From FEN-680 sp036845225 (GTDB taxonomy: Bacteria > Actinomycetota > Geothermincolia > Fen-727 > Anoxymicrobiaceae), in contig DAIUEJ010000031.1 in NCBI GenBank assembly GCA_036845225.1, forward strand, positions 1-35,426: a stretch of 35,426 nt of DNA, written 5' to 3'. A model generated the notes under the pieces. That model saw nothing but the letters and a program-made list of their open reading frames with translations. It did not search any database and had not been told where the DNA came from. Made by a program: the position numbers and the translations under genes. Positions within the stretch are counted from its first letter, which is position 1. Every line of letters begins with the position of its first letter. Of the stretch, positions 24,088-32,837 are shown piece after piece.

Positions 24088-26895
24088 CTACTGGCCCGCG
24101 AGCTGCTTCAGGACGTCGTTGAGCTGGTTCAGCAACTGCCCGTAAGTCGCCCAGTCGCCAGCCTTCTGAGCCGCTACGGCCTTGTTGTACAGGTCGAGAG
24201 CCTGCTGCGAGAGGTTCGCCTGTGTCGGGGGCGGCTGCGCCTGCGCCTGCTGGGCGGCGGCAGCGGCCGCCGGCGCCCCGGCGAAGATCTGGGCGAGCGC
24301 ACCGTCCAGCGTCGGGTCCATCACCACCCTCTGCCCGTAGACGACGACCACCCTCTTCACCTGCGGTATCTTGAGGTTGGTGGCCTGCAGGTAGAGCGGC
24401 TCCACGTACAGGAGCGACCCCTCGATCGGAATGATCAGCAGGTTGCCTCTGATCACCTCCGAGCCGGCCTGCTTCCACAGCGACAACTGCTGGCTGATGA
24501 CCGGGTCCTGGTCGATCCGGCCCTCGATCTGTTCAGGCCCGTAGACCAGCTTGCCGCTCGGGAACACGAAGTTGATCATCTCGCCGTAGTGGCCGGGGTC
24601 CATGCGGGCCCCCAGCCAGGCGATCATGTTCTGCTTGCTGTGCGGCGTGAACGGCAGCAGCAGGACCATCTCCTCGCGCGCCTCTCCGGGTATCCGCAGT
24701 ATCACGTAGAACGGCGGCATCGGCTGCGGCTGCCCGTCGACAGACTCGCTCGCGAAGTCCCACTCGTCTTCCTTGTTGTAGAACTGGTCCGGGTTGGTCA
24801 TGTGAAAAGTCCGCAGGATGTTCGACTGCGCGATGTAGATGTCCTCGGGATACCGGATGTGCCTGACGAGTTCGAGCGGCATCAGGTCGCGCGAGGTGAA
24901 GATCTGCGGGAAGATCTTCTGGTAGGTCTGGATCACCGGGTCGTTGGGGTCGAAGACATAGAGCTTGACGCTCCCGTTGTACGCGTCGATGACGGCCTTG
25001 ACCGAGTTGCGCACGTAGTTGCCGACGCCCTCGGTGGGCTGCGAGTAAGGGTACTTGTCGGTCGTAGCGTAGCAGTCCATTATCCAGTAGAGCTTTCCCG
25101 AGTCCGAGAGGACCATATAAGGGTCGCTGTCGTGCTTCAGGAACGGCGCGCACTTGCTCAGCCTGTCCTCGATCTGGCGGTAGTACATTATCTGGGACGC
25201 GTCGCGCACCTGGCCGCTCAGGAGCAGGTTGATGTCGCGGAACCTGATGGAGTACAGGAGCTTGCGCCAGAAGGAGTTCACCCTCACGCCCCCGTCCCCC
25301 TTGTAGAGCGTGTGCACCTCTTTGTCTTTGGCGGGGTAGTCGAACTCCGGCTCGGTCGTATCGGTCACCACGTAGTCGTTCGAGAGCTGGCCGAAGTAGA
25401 TCTGCGGCTGTGCGATCTGCAGGTTCGTGGGCCCCTTCGGCGGTATGTCGCTGACCAGGTAGTTCGGGTTGCCTTCCAGGGTGACGTCGTTGCCGGGGTT
25501 CATCACGGCGCCGAAGCCGTGAGTGTACACCAGGGTGTTGTTGACCCAGGTGCGGGCCGCGGCCGGCAGTTGCGCCTGGACCATCTCCCGCGCCGATATC
25601 ATCATCTGCCTGAAGTCCCCGTTGACCACGTAGCGGTCCACCCCGACGTCGTTGAACTTGTAGTACTGCCTGATCGCCTGGAGCTGCTCGTTGGTGTTCA
25701 ACAGCGGGCGCGGGTCCCACAGCCTGATGTTCCTTATGGTCGCGCCGTTACGCTGGATCGCGGCGAGGTCAAGGGACTGCACCGCCGGATACTGGGTGGA
25801 GGCCACCTTGTTGATGTCGTAAGCGTCGCGGGTCCCGTTGATCTCCCTCTTGATATACGACTTTTCTTTGGCGCGCTCGGAAGGCTTTACCACATAACTC
25901 TGCACGATCGCGGGCACTATCGTCCCCGCGACCAGCGCGACCACAACGATCGAGCCGATCGCGATGAGAGGGAGCAGCCAGCTCTTGAGGCGTATGTTGA
26001 TTATGAACGCCACCGCGATCACCAGGGCCAGCACGAGCAGGATCCAGAACGCGGGTATCCTCGCGTGGGCGTCGGTGTACCCTACACCGTAGACCACCCC
26101 GCGTTTCGAGAACAGCAGCTCGTACATGTTGAGGCGGTACGACCACGCCTTGAGCACGAATATCGCGCCGAGCAGGACAGAGAGGTGCGCCAGCACGTGC
26201 GGCGCGAACATGTCCCAGCTCTTCTTGAGCCTTATGCCGCCCTCGAAGAAGTAGATCACCGCGGTCACGATGAGGACGAACAGGAGGACGCCGATCAGCC
26301 AGTCCACCAGCGCGCGGTAGAACGGATAGGAAAAAGTGTAATAGCCGATGTTCTTGTGGAACACCGGGTCGACCGTGCTGAACGCCGAGTGGTTCACCCA
26401 TTTGAGGATCACGTCCCACTTGCCCCCCCATCCGAGGCCGGCAATGAGGGCGGCTACCAGGGCGAAGAGCACGAGCCCGATGCTCACCGCCTTCTTCCAG
26501 GCGCCCCGGGCCTTCTCGACGACCGCCTCCAGCGGCGAGCCCTCTAGCTTGAACTCCTGTTCCGGCGAGAGCCTGCGCGCCAGGAAGATGTTGCCGTACA
26601 GGAGCGCGAAGAAGAATAGGCCGAAGATTATCACTGAGAGTATCTTCGCGACCAGGGTCTTGTAGAAGAGGTTCTGGAACCCGACGTGGTTGTACCACAG
26701 TGCGTCCGTATAGAACTTGGCGAACGGCACGATGATGAGGAAGATGACGATCAGGGCCAGGATCACGATGAGTATCGCTATCCGTCCCTTGGTGAAACCA
26801 CCCTTGAACCTCTCGCGCAGGTTGGAAGCGCCGGACTTCCTCAACTCCTGCAGCTTCTTGCTGAAATCCTCTACGTTCTGGGGTCCGCCTGGCAT
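24088..26895 (-). CDS. UPF0182 family large membrane protein
   Basis: Full-length UPF0182 protein of 935 aa. The N-terminal third holds about seven to eight membrane helices (roughly 38-60, 83-104, 135-157, 205-232, 250-270, 285-310, 318-340). The rest is a large, presumably external, soluble region with the family's conserved blocks (for example DPRPLLNTNEQLQAIRQYY, YTHGFGAVMNPGN). The C-terminal about 50 residues after LDGALAQIF form an Ala/Gln/Pro-rich linker and a helical tail. GGAGGAAC lies before the ATG. The family is widespread in actinobacteria and cyanobacteria, but its function is unknown. It begins 15 nt after the sirtuin gene and is probably co-transcribed with it. Confidence 0.95.
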   Translation of the reverse strand: MPGGPQNVEDFSKKLQELRKSGASNLRERFKGGFTKGRIAILIVILALIVIFLIIVPFAKFYTDALWYNHVGFQNLFYKTLVAKILSVIIFGLFFFALLYGNIFLARRLSPEQEFKLEGSPLEAVVEKARGAWKKAVSIGLVLFALVAALIAGLGWGGKWDVILKWVNHSAFSTVDPVFHKNIGYYTFSYPFYRALVDWLIGVLLFVLIVTAVIYFFEGGIRLKKSWDMFAPHVLAHLSVLLGAIFVLKAWSYRLNMYELLFSKRGVVYGVGYTDAHARIPAFWILLVLALVIAVAFIINIRLKSWLLPLIAIGSIVVVALVAGTIVPAIVQSYVVKPSERAKEKSYIKREINGTRDAYDINKVASTQYPAVQSLDLAAIQRNGATIRNIRLWDPRPLLNTNEQLQAIRQYYKFNDVGVDRYVVNGDFRQMMISAREMVQAQLPAAARTWVNNTLVYTHGFGAVMNPGNDVTLEGNPNYLVSDIPPKGPTNLQIAQPQIYFGQLSNDYVVTDTTEPEFDYPAKDKEVHTLYKGDGGVRVNSFWRKLLYSIRFRDINLLLSGQVRDASQIMYYRQIEDRLSKCAPFLKHDSDPYMVLSDSGKLYWIMDCYATTDKYPYSQPTEGVGNYVRNSVKAVIDAYNGSVKLYVFDPNDPVIQTYQKIFPQIFTSRDLMPLELVRHIRYPEDIYIAQSNILRTFHMTNPDQFYNKEDEWDFASESVDGQPQPMPPFYVILRIPGEAREEMVLLLPFTPHSKQNMIAWLGARMDPGHYGEMINFVFPSGKLVYGPEQIEGRIDQDPVISQQLSLWKQAGSEVIRGNLLIIPIEGSLLYVEPLYLQATNLKIPQVKRVVVVYGQRVVMDPTLDGALAQIFAGAPAAAAAAQQAQAQPPPTQANLSQQALDLYNKAVAAQKAGDWATYGQLLNQLNDVLKQLAGQ

Positions 26896-26910
26896 TTTGT
26901 TCCTCCGCCG

Positions 26911-27678
26911 CTAGCCGGCCCGCTCTTCAACGAGCCGTTTGTATGCTTCTACTATACAGGGCATCGCCACTCCTGCCTGTTCGAGGATGATGATGTCCGC
27001 GAGGTCGTCGTATGCTGTCGAGGCAACGTTGACGAAAACGAGCCTGGCGCCGTTGCGGTGGGCGTATGTCGGCAGCGATGCCGCCGGGAATACCTCGAGG
27101 CCGCAGCCGATCACCAGCATCAGGTCGCAATCGGTGGCGAGCTCCACCGCGCGGTGCAGCACGGGGGCGTTCAGCGGTTCGCCGAACAGGACGACATCCG
27201 GCTTGATGGTGCCACTGCACACCTTGCAGGCCGGGACCTTCCCGCACAGCGCGGATTCCTTTATCTCGTGATAGTCGTGGCGCGTGCCGCACGACAGGCA
27301 GATCCCGGTGCGGTAGGTGCCGTGAAGCTCGAGCACGTCTGTGCTGCCCGCCCGCTGGTGGAGGTGGTCGATGTTCTGGGTGATAACCGCCTTGCACTTG
27401 CCGAGGGCCTCGAGGTCACCGAGTGCGAGGTGCGCGGGGTTCGGTTCCGCGGACTCGAGCACGGGGTTGAGCTCCGCGGCCATCTCCCAGAACCTCGTGG
27501 GGTCGTTCACAAAAGATTCGTAGGTCGCATACAGCATCGGGTCGTAGCGCGTCCAGAGCCCGCCCGGCGATCGGAAGTCCGGGATGCCGGACTCGGTCGA
27601 GATGCCCGCGCCGGTCAGCGCGACGACCATGCCGGCTTCGTCGATAAACCTCGCTACTGTCTGTATCTCGTCACTCAC
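26911..27678 (-). CDS. Sir2-family NAD-dependent protein deacylase
   Basis: Sirtuin of 255 aa that removes acyl groups from lysines using NAD. Motifs: GAGIS (23-27), IPDFRS (32-37), TQNIDHLH (100-107), catalytic H119 in ELHG, and the zinc site C127/C130 and C151/C154. It lacks the long extensions of some bacterial classes. The start is GTG with GGGAGAG upstream. The Ala-Tyr-Arg pattern of desuccinylases (class III) is not obvious: positions after PGGLW read TRYDPML, so classical deacetylation is more likely. The next gene is UPF0182 and the previous one glyA, 118 nt away. Confidence 0.93.
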   Translation of the reverse strand: MSDEIQTVARFIDEAGMVVALTGAGISTESGIPDFRSPGGLWTRYDPMLYATYESFVNDPTRFWEMAAELNPVLESAEPNPAHLALGDLEALGKCKAVITQNIDHLHQRAGSTDVLELHGTYRTGICLSCGTRHDYHEIKESALCGKVPACKVCSGTIKPDVVLFGEPLNAPVLHRAVELATDCDLMLVIGCGLEVFPAASLPTYAHRNGARLVFVNVASTAYDDLADIIILEQAGVAMPCIVEAYKRLVEERAG

Positions 27679-27796
27679 TGGCTCTCCCGCAGGGCGCGCC
27701 CCTCGTCCTTTTACCCGGCATCAGAATCGGCCACAGAGGCCTCCAGGGAAGGTTCGAAACCAGTCTATCAGATTGGAATAACGCCTTCGATATTCC

Positions 27797-29056
27797 TCAG
27801 AGGCCGGGGTAGACGGGAAAGCGCCTGCTCAACTCTGCGACCTCCGCGCGCACGTCAGCAAGCGCGGCTTCATCGGTCCCCTTCTTGAGCGCCCTCGTTA
27901 TCAGGCCTCCGAGGAGGTCCATGTCCTCCGGCTGCATCCCGCGCGTGGTCACCGCCGGGGTGCCCAGGCGGATGCCGCTGGTGACCGTCGGCGGCGTCTC
28001 GTCGAAGGGGATCTCGTTCATGTTGACGTTGATGTCCACCGATTCGAGTATGTCCTGCGCCTGGTGCCCCGTGACGCCCACCGGGCGGAGGTCCACCAGG
28101 AACAGGTGCGTCTCGGTCCCGCCCGACACGATGCGGAACCCCTCGGATGCCAGCTTGTCGCAGAGCGCCGCGGCGTTGGCGACTATGGTCTCCGCGTAGC
28201 GCTTGAACTCCGGCGTCATCGCCTCCTTGAAACAGACCGCCTTGGCCGCGATCACGTGCATGAGCGGGCCGCCCTGGACGCCCGGGAACACGCTCGCGTC
28301 GATCTTCTCGCTATTCTCGTTCCTCGTGAGTATGAACCCGCCGCGGGGGCCTCGGAGCGTCTTGTGGGTGGTCCCGGTGACGTAGTCGGCGTGCGGCACG
28401 GGGTCGGGATGGACGCCGCCTACCACCAGGCCGCCGAAGTGCGCCATGTCGACCATCAGCACCGCGCCCACCTCGTCGGCGATTCTCCTGAACGCCTCGA
28501 AATCGAGCTTGCGTGGGTATGAGCTGCCACCGGCGACGATGATGCGCGGATGCTCGGCGCGAGCGATCTCGGCGATCTTGTCGTAGTCGAGCGTCTCGGT
28601 CTTGGGGTCCAGACTGTAGTGTACCGTGCGGTAGAGCATGCCCGAGAAGTTGGCTGACGAACCGTGCGTGAGGTGCCCGCCACAGCGAAGGTCCATTGCC
28701 ATCAGCGTTTCGCCGGGCTTGATTGCCGCCAGGTAGACAGCCATGTTCGCTGGCGCGCCCGCATGCGGCTGGACGTTGGCGTGCTCGCAGCCGAACAGCT
28801 CCCTGGCCCGGGCCAGCGCGATCTCCTCCGCCTCGTCGACCGCCTCGCAGCCCGAGTAATACCTGTGCCCCGGGTACCCTTCGGCGTATTTGTTTGTGAG
28901 CACCGACCCTTGCGCCTCGAGCACCGCGAGCGAGGCGTAGTTCTCACTCGCGATCAGGTTGATCTTGCGCTGTTCTCTTCTCAGCTCGAGCTTGATCGAG
29001 GCGAACACCTCGGGGTCGGATTTCGATAGCGCGGAAAGGCCCTTCCCGAAGTCCAA
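27797..29056 (-). CDS. glyA: serine hydroxymethyltransferase
   Basis: PLP enzyme of 419 aa (usual length) converting serine and tetrahydrofolate into glycine and methylene-tetrahydrofolate, the main one-carbon source. The PLP lysine is K232 in TGTTHKTLRGPRGG; the KINLIASENYAS N-terminal motif, YSGCEAVDEAE and MVDMAHFGGL are also clear. The start codon is TTG, with GAAGGAG 7 nt upstream and only 1 nt after the rpiB stop, so translation is coupled. It is the last gene of the rho-to-glyA block. Confidence 0.97.
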   Translation of the reverse strand: MDFGKGLSALSKSDPEVFASIKLELRREQRKINLIASENYASLAVLEAQGSVLTNKYAEGYPGHRYYSGCEAVDEAEEIALARARELFGCEHANVQPHAGAPANMAVYLAAIKPGETLMAMDLRCGGHLTHGSSANFSGMLYRTVHYSLDPKTETLDYDKIAEIARAEHPRIIVAGGSSYPRKLDFEAFRRIADEVGAVLMVDMAHFGGLVVGGVHPDPVPHADYVTGTTHKTLRGPRGGFILTRNENSEKIDASVFPGVQGGPLMHVIAAKAVCFKEAMTPEFKRYAETIVANAAALCDKLASEGFRIVSGGTETHLFLVDLRPVGVTGHQAQDILESVDINVNMNEIPFDETPPTVTSGIRLGTPAVTTRGMQPEDMDLLGGLITRALKKGTDEAALADVRAEVAELSRRFPVYPGL

Positions 29057-29057
29057 A

Positions 29058-29543
29058 TCAATTCTCCTTCCCGTACTTGCGCTCTATGTCACGGATCTTC
29101 TCGATGCGCCTCGCGTGGCGGGCTCCGGCTTCGGCGTCCCCGTCGAAGGTCGTCTCGAGAAAGATCTTCACGATGTTCACCGCGTCTGCAACGTCCACGA
29201 TCCGCGAGCCGATCGTGAGCACGTTCGCGTCGTTGTGCAGCCGGCAGTACTCGGCCGTGTAGGGCTCATTGCAGGCGACCGCGCGTATGCCCGGGACCTT
29301 GTTGGCCGCCATGGCCATCCCGGCGCCCGTCCCGCAGACGAGCACGCCCTTGTCCGCCTCCCCCTGGGCCACAGTCTCAGCCACGGCGAGCGCGAGGTCC
29401 GGGTAGTCGCAGGATTCTTCGCTGTAGGTACCCACGTCTTTGACCGCGTAGCCCATCTCGCCCAGCGAGTCCCTCAAAGACTCCTTGAGCCGGAAGCCCG
29501 CGTGGTCGCTTCCTATAGCTATGGCGATTCTGTTCTCGGTCAT
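29058..29543 (-). CDS. rpiB: ribose-5-phosphate isomerase B
   Basis: Cytosolic isomerase of 161 aa interconverting ribose-5-phosphate and ribulose-5-phosphate. Family marks: GSDHAGF near the N-terminus, the active-site Cys in VLVCGTGAGM, AANK, NDANVLTIGSR and a basic C-terminus for the phosphate. The GTGAGMAM segment differs slightly from the usual GTGIGMSI. It functionally complements the transketolase elsewhere in the window. In LacAB/RpiB-family proteins allose-6-phosphate is an alternative substrate. It lies 85 nt after the phosphatase gene and 1 nt before glyA. Confidence 0.96.
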   Translation of the reverse strand: MTENRIAIAIGSDHAGFRLKESLRDSLGEMGYAVKDVGTYSEESCDYPDLALAVAETVAQGEADKGVLVCGTGAGMAMAANKVPGIRAVACNEPYTAEYCRLHNDANVLTIGSRIVDVADAVNIVKIFLETTFDGDAEAGARHARRIEKIRDIERKYGKEN

Positions 29544-29628
29544 GGGTTCGTGTCCGATCGATCTATCGACGTCCGGCCGTAGAGCACGGGCTACGCGTCA
29601 GATTCTAACACGCGCGTCGAGGACTGTT

Positions 29629-30252
29629 TCAACGTGCGCGGGGAGGAGGGCCGCCGAGAAGCGCCCGCAAGATGTCACCTATCGGCCTCTCCATCCTGCC
29701 GGCGACCGCCCGGTAACCTTCCATCGGAAGGCCGATGGGGTCGGGGACGTCGTACTCGTGCGGCGGCATGCTCCAGAGCCCCTCCCGCTCGATGCGGGAG
29801 GCGATGCTTTCCAGGCGCTCCAGGCGCCCTCCGACAGTCGAGGGTGCCCAGGTATCCTCCCGCGCCTTCAGTGCCTCTCCTGCGGCTTCTCCGAGCCTCA
29901 AGAGCACAAAAACCGGGGCGGTGACGCCCATGATCATCAGGCGCTCGCGGTGCCTCTCCTCCATCGCGAGCACCAGGTCAACGGACGCCATAACGGAAGG
30001 GCTCGCGCGCCTGGCCCGGTGGCCCGATATGTCGATGTCGCATGCGGCCATCACCCGGACGGCTTCGTCAGTCGGAGGCTCACCTTCCAGTGCGCCGAGG
30101 CCCGCTGAAGAGACCTCGACGGCCTCAAGGGACTCACCGTGATCGCGTTCGATGAAGCCGCGCGCCATACCTTCAGCCATGGGGCTCCGGCACAGGTTCC
30201 CAAGGCAGACGAAAAGGATCTCAAACCTCCAGCCCTCAGCAGCGGAGGTCAA
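29629..30252 (-). CDS. low-molecular-weight protein-tyrosine-phosphatase family protein
   Basis: Protein of 207 aa with the LMW-PTP P-loop CLGNLCRSP (C16 nucleophile, R22) and the general-acid DP motif at D171-P172 in YDVPDPIG. It is about 50 residues longer than typical members, with an insertion between the fourth strand and the DP loop. The start TTG overlaps the tsaC stop, with GGGGAGAG upstream. Genes of this family at this chromosomal position (between tsaC and rpiB) are common in Gram-positives; some act as arginine phosphatases (YwlE). The residue after the catalytic Cys is Leu here; that alone does not settle Tyr versus Arg specificity. Confidence 0.9.
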   Translation of the reverse strand: MTSAAEGWRFEILFVCLGNLCRSPMAEGMARGFIERDHGESLEAVEVSSAGLGALEGEPPTDEAVRVMAACDIDISGHRARRASPSVMASVDLVLAMEERHRERLMIMGVTAPVFVLLRLGEAAGEALKAREDTWAPSTVGGRLERLESIASRIEREGLWSMPPHEYDVPDPIGLPMEGYRAVAGRMERPIGDILRALLGGPPPRAR

Positions 30253-30893
30253 GCGTCTCTCCCCCCTGCGTCACCGTGCATCGCGCTCAGCACCTCGTCG
30301 CGGCTGACCGCCCCCTCCCTTAGAACTTCGATGCCTGCGCTGATGTCGACGACCGTAGACTCGACCCCGCCGGGGCATTCCCCCGCGTCGACGATGAAGT
30401 CCACCGCGTCGCGCACCTCCGGCGCTATCCCGGCCACAGTGATGGGGGGTTGGTCGCCGGGCAGGTTCGCGCTCGGCACTACCAGGTAGCCGGCTTCACT
30501 CATGAGCGCCAGGCAGAACCGGCTCGCCGGCACCCTGATGCCAATGGTCGCCAGGCTCTGGTACGGAATCTCGGTCCCCTGGCGCCTCTCCATGACGATG
30601 GTCAGCGGCCCCGGCCAGAACCTCTCGATGAGCGCGACCGCCGCCGGGGTGTCGGCAACGCCCAGCAGGTTCGCGTCCCACGATGAGCCTACCTGGACGG
30701 GAAGCGGCTTGTCGGATGGCCTCTGCTTGACGCGCAGCAGGCGCTCGACCGCGGCCGCGTCCAGTGCGCTCGCGGCGAGCCCGTAGACGGTGTCCGTGGG
30801 GATGATGCCGATGCCTCCCGACTTGAGGACGTCCGCGCAGCGCTCGACCTCTTCGCTCTTGAACCGGTCCTGCCCTGTCTTGATGACAAACAT
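30249..30893 (-). CDS. tsaC: L-threonylcarbamoyladenylate synthase (TsaC/Sua5/YwlC family)
   Basis: Enzyme of 214 aa making threonylcarbamoyl-AMP from Thr, bicarbonate and ATP, for the t6A37 modification of ANN-decoding tRNAs. It carries the YrdC fold: GGIGIIPTDTVYGLA, KQRPSDKPLPV, WPGPLTIV, IGIRVP and VVPSANLPG. It ends shortly after VLREGAV, so it lacks the Sua5 C-terminal domain and is the TsaC-type form. It begins 1 nt after the prmC stop, and its own stop overlaps the phosphatase start. Confidence 0.93.
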   Translation of the reverse strand: MFVIKTGQDRFKSEEVERCADVLKSGGIGIIPTDTVYGLAASALDAAAVERLLRVKQRPSDKPLPVQVGSSWDANLLGVADTPAAVALIERFWPGPLTIVMERRQGTEIPYQSLATIGIRVPASRFCLALMSEAGYLVVPSANLPGDQPPITVAGIAPEVRDAVDFIVDAGECPGGVESTVVDISAGIEVLREGAVSRDEVLSAMHGDAGGRDA

Positions 30894-30894
30894 G

Positions 30895-31743
30895 CTAGGC
30901 CCGCCTCGCCCTTACAATGCGCTCGCGGCCGGCCAGGTCTTCAAAGACCTTGGCGTCAAGCCACCCGGCGTCCTCCATCTCTGTTACCACCTTGCCAGCG
31001 TGGCTCTCGTCGACCTCGAGCACGAGCCACCCGCCGGGCTTGAGGGACTCCGGCGCCCCGGCGGTTATTCTCCTTATCACGTCCATCCCTTCCGGTCCCG
31101 CGAACAGGGCCCGGGCGGGCTCGTGCTCGCGCACCTCGACGGGCAGGGTATCGGCAGCGCCTTCTGGGATATAAGGCGGGTTGGAGACGATCAAGTCGAA
31201 AGGCTCCTGGCCCGCGAGGGGTTCGAACAGGTCGCCCGAGACGACGGTGACCCTGTCGTCTACCCCGCACGAGCCGGCGTTCTCGACGCAGAGAGCCACG
31301 GCTCCGGGGTCGCAGTCGGTCGCGACGACCACCGCGCCCGGACGCTCGACCGCGATGCTCAGGGCGACGTTCCCGCAGCCGGTCCCTACATCCAGGACGC
31401 GGGCGGTCCCGCTTTCGTCCAGCACCTCCAACGCTTTCTCGACGAGGACCTCCGTCTCAGGCCGCGGGATGAAGACTCCCGGAGCGACCTTGACGGTGAT
31501 CCCGCGGAAGCCGGTCTCGCCGGTGATGTACTGGAGGGGATAGCCCGTGCCGCGCAGCACCACCGCATCGCGGTATGCGTCGTCCTGGGCCTCTGACAGC
31601 GTCCTCTCGAAGCTGGTATACACATCGAGCCTGGAGATCCCGAGGAGGTGCGCCAGCATCAGCTCGGCGTTCAAACGGGGGGAGTCGACTCCGTGGCGCT
31701 CGAGGTAAGACGATGCCCTGGTGAGGTACTCGACCAGGTTCAC
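30895..31743 (-). CDS. prmC: peptide chain release factor N5-glutamine methyltransferase
   Basis: S-adenosylmethionine enzyme of 282 aa that methylates the GGQ glutamine of release factors, including the one encoded just upstream. N-terminal helical domain (1-75), SAM motif DVGTGCG (118-124), substrate motif NPPY (188-191), and the family segment FIPRPETEVLVE (91-102). The GTG start overlaps the prfA stop by 3-4 nt (GTGA), a translational-coupling arrangement seen in many genomes. Confidence 0.96.
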   Translation of the reverse strand: MNLVEYLTRASSYLERHGVDSPRLNAELMLAHLLGISRLDVYTSFERTLSEAQDDAYRDAVVLRGTGYPLQYITGETGFRGITVKVAPGVFIPRPETEVLVEKALEVLDESGTARVLDVGTGCGNVALSIAVERPGAVVVATDCDPGAVALCVENAGSCGVDDRVTVVSGDLFEPLAGQEPFDLIVSNPPYIPEGAADTLPVEVREHEPARALFAGPEGMDVIRRITAGAPESLKPGGWLVLEVDESHAGKVVTEMEDAGWLDAKVFEDLAGRERIVRARRA

Positions 31744-32810
31744 GAACCCACTCCCTTGAGGGCCCTGGCCTTCTCGTCTTCGGCAAGAGCCTCGGTCAGA
31801 TCGTCGAGGTCTCCCTCGAGGACAGCCTGGAGCTTGTGCAGCGTCAGTCCTATCCGGTGGTCGGTCACGCGGCCCTGCGGGTAGTTGTAGGTGCGTATCT
31901 TCTCGCTGCGCTCGCCGGTGCCGACCTGGCTGCGGCGCTGCTCGGCTTCCTCCGCCTGCCGCTTATGCCTGGCGGCGTCGAGCATGCGGGCCTTCAGGAT
32001 GCGCAGCGCCTTCTCCTTGTTCTGGAGCTGCGATTTCTCGTCCTGGCACGAGACCACCAGGCCCGTCGGCTTGTGCGTCACGCGAACAGCAGAGTCGGTC
32101 GTGTTGACGGACTGGCCGCCCGGGCCCGTCGAGCGGAAGACGTCTATCTTGAGGTCGGCGGGGTCGATGGTGACTTCGACGTCCTCGGCCTCCGGGAGGA
32201 TCGCCACGGTCGCGGTCGAGGTGTGGATGCGCCCGCCCGATTCCGTGACGGGGACGCGCTGTACGCGGTGCACCCCGGACTCGAACTTCATGCGGGGCCA
32301 CACCTCCTTGCCCTTCAGCGAGAAGATGACCTCCTTGAAGCCGCCCATATCCGACTGGCTCGCCGAGAGGCGCTCCAGCTTCCAGCGGTGGTTCTCCGCG
32401 TATCTCGTGTACATACGGAAGAGGTCACCCGCGAAGATCCCGGCCTCGTCACCGCCGGTCCCGGCGCGTATCTCGACGATCACGTCCCGGGCCGCCATCT
32501 CGTCGCGTGGCAGCAGGAGCAGCTTGAGCTCCTCCTGCTTCTCTTCCATGGCAGAGGAGAGCGAGTCGATCTCGGAGGTCACGAACTCCGACATCTCGGG
32601 GTCTTTCTCCTCGCGGAGCATGTCCTTCGCCTCGGAGAGCTGCTGCACGAGCGCGAGGTACCTCTCATAGGCCGTCATCGTGTCTTCCATTGACGAGCGT
32701 TCCCGTACGAGCTCCCGGTACTCCTTCTGGTCGGAGATGACATCGGGGTCGGAAAGCATCTTGTTGAGTTCGTCGAATCGCTGCTTGAGCAGCTCGAGCC
32801 TTTCGAACAT
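31740..32810 (-). CDS. prfA: peptide chain release factor 1
   Basis: Release factor of 356 aa terminating translation at UAA and UAG. GGQ motif in STGPGGQSVN (Gln about 233) and the codon-recognition PxT motif as PVT in RVPVTESGG (187-189), the form seen in several actinobacteria. The family RAGTGGDEAGIFA block is intact. ATG 32810 is chosen because GGAG lies 5 nt upstream; a GTG two codons earlier abuts it. It follows DUF1385 by 27 nt and is coupled to prmC. Confidence 0.97.
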   Translation of the reverse strand: MFERLELLKQRFDELNKMLSDPDVISDQKEYRELVRERSSMEDTMTAYERYLALVQQLSEAKDMLREEKDPEMSEFVTSEIDSLSSAMEEKQEELKLLLLPRDEMAARDVIVEIRAGTGGDEAGIFAGDLFRMYTRYAENHRWKLERLSASQSDMGGFKEVIFSLKGKEVWPRMKFESGVHRVQRVPVTESGGRIHTSTATVAILPEAEDVEVTIDPADLKIDVFRSTGPGGQSVNTTDSAVRVTHKPTGLVVSCQDEKSQLQNKEKALRILKARMLDAARHKRQAEEAEQRRSQVGTGERSEKIRTYNYPQGRVTDHRIGLTLHKLQAVLEGDLDDLTEALAEDEKARALKGVGS

Positions 32811-32837
32811 GGTCACTCCATCAAGGCCGGCGCGGCG

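Noticed and set aside
24046..26547. An 833-codon open frame on the plus strand
   Set aside because: It is antisense to the intact UPF0182 gene, rich in Arg/His/Val as expected from a codon-biased shadow, and has no recognisable domain.
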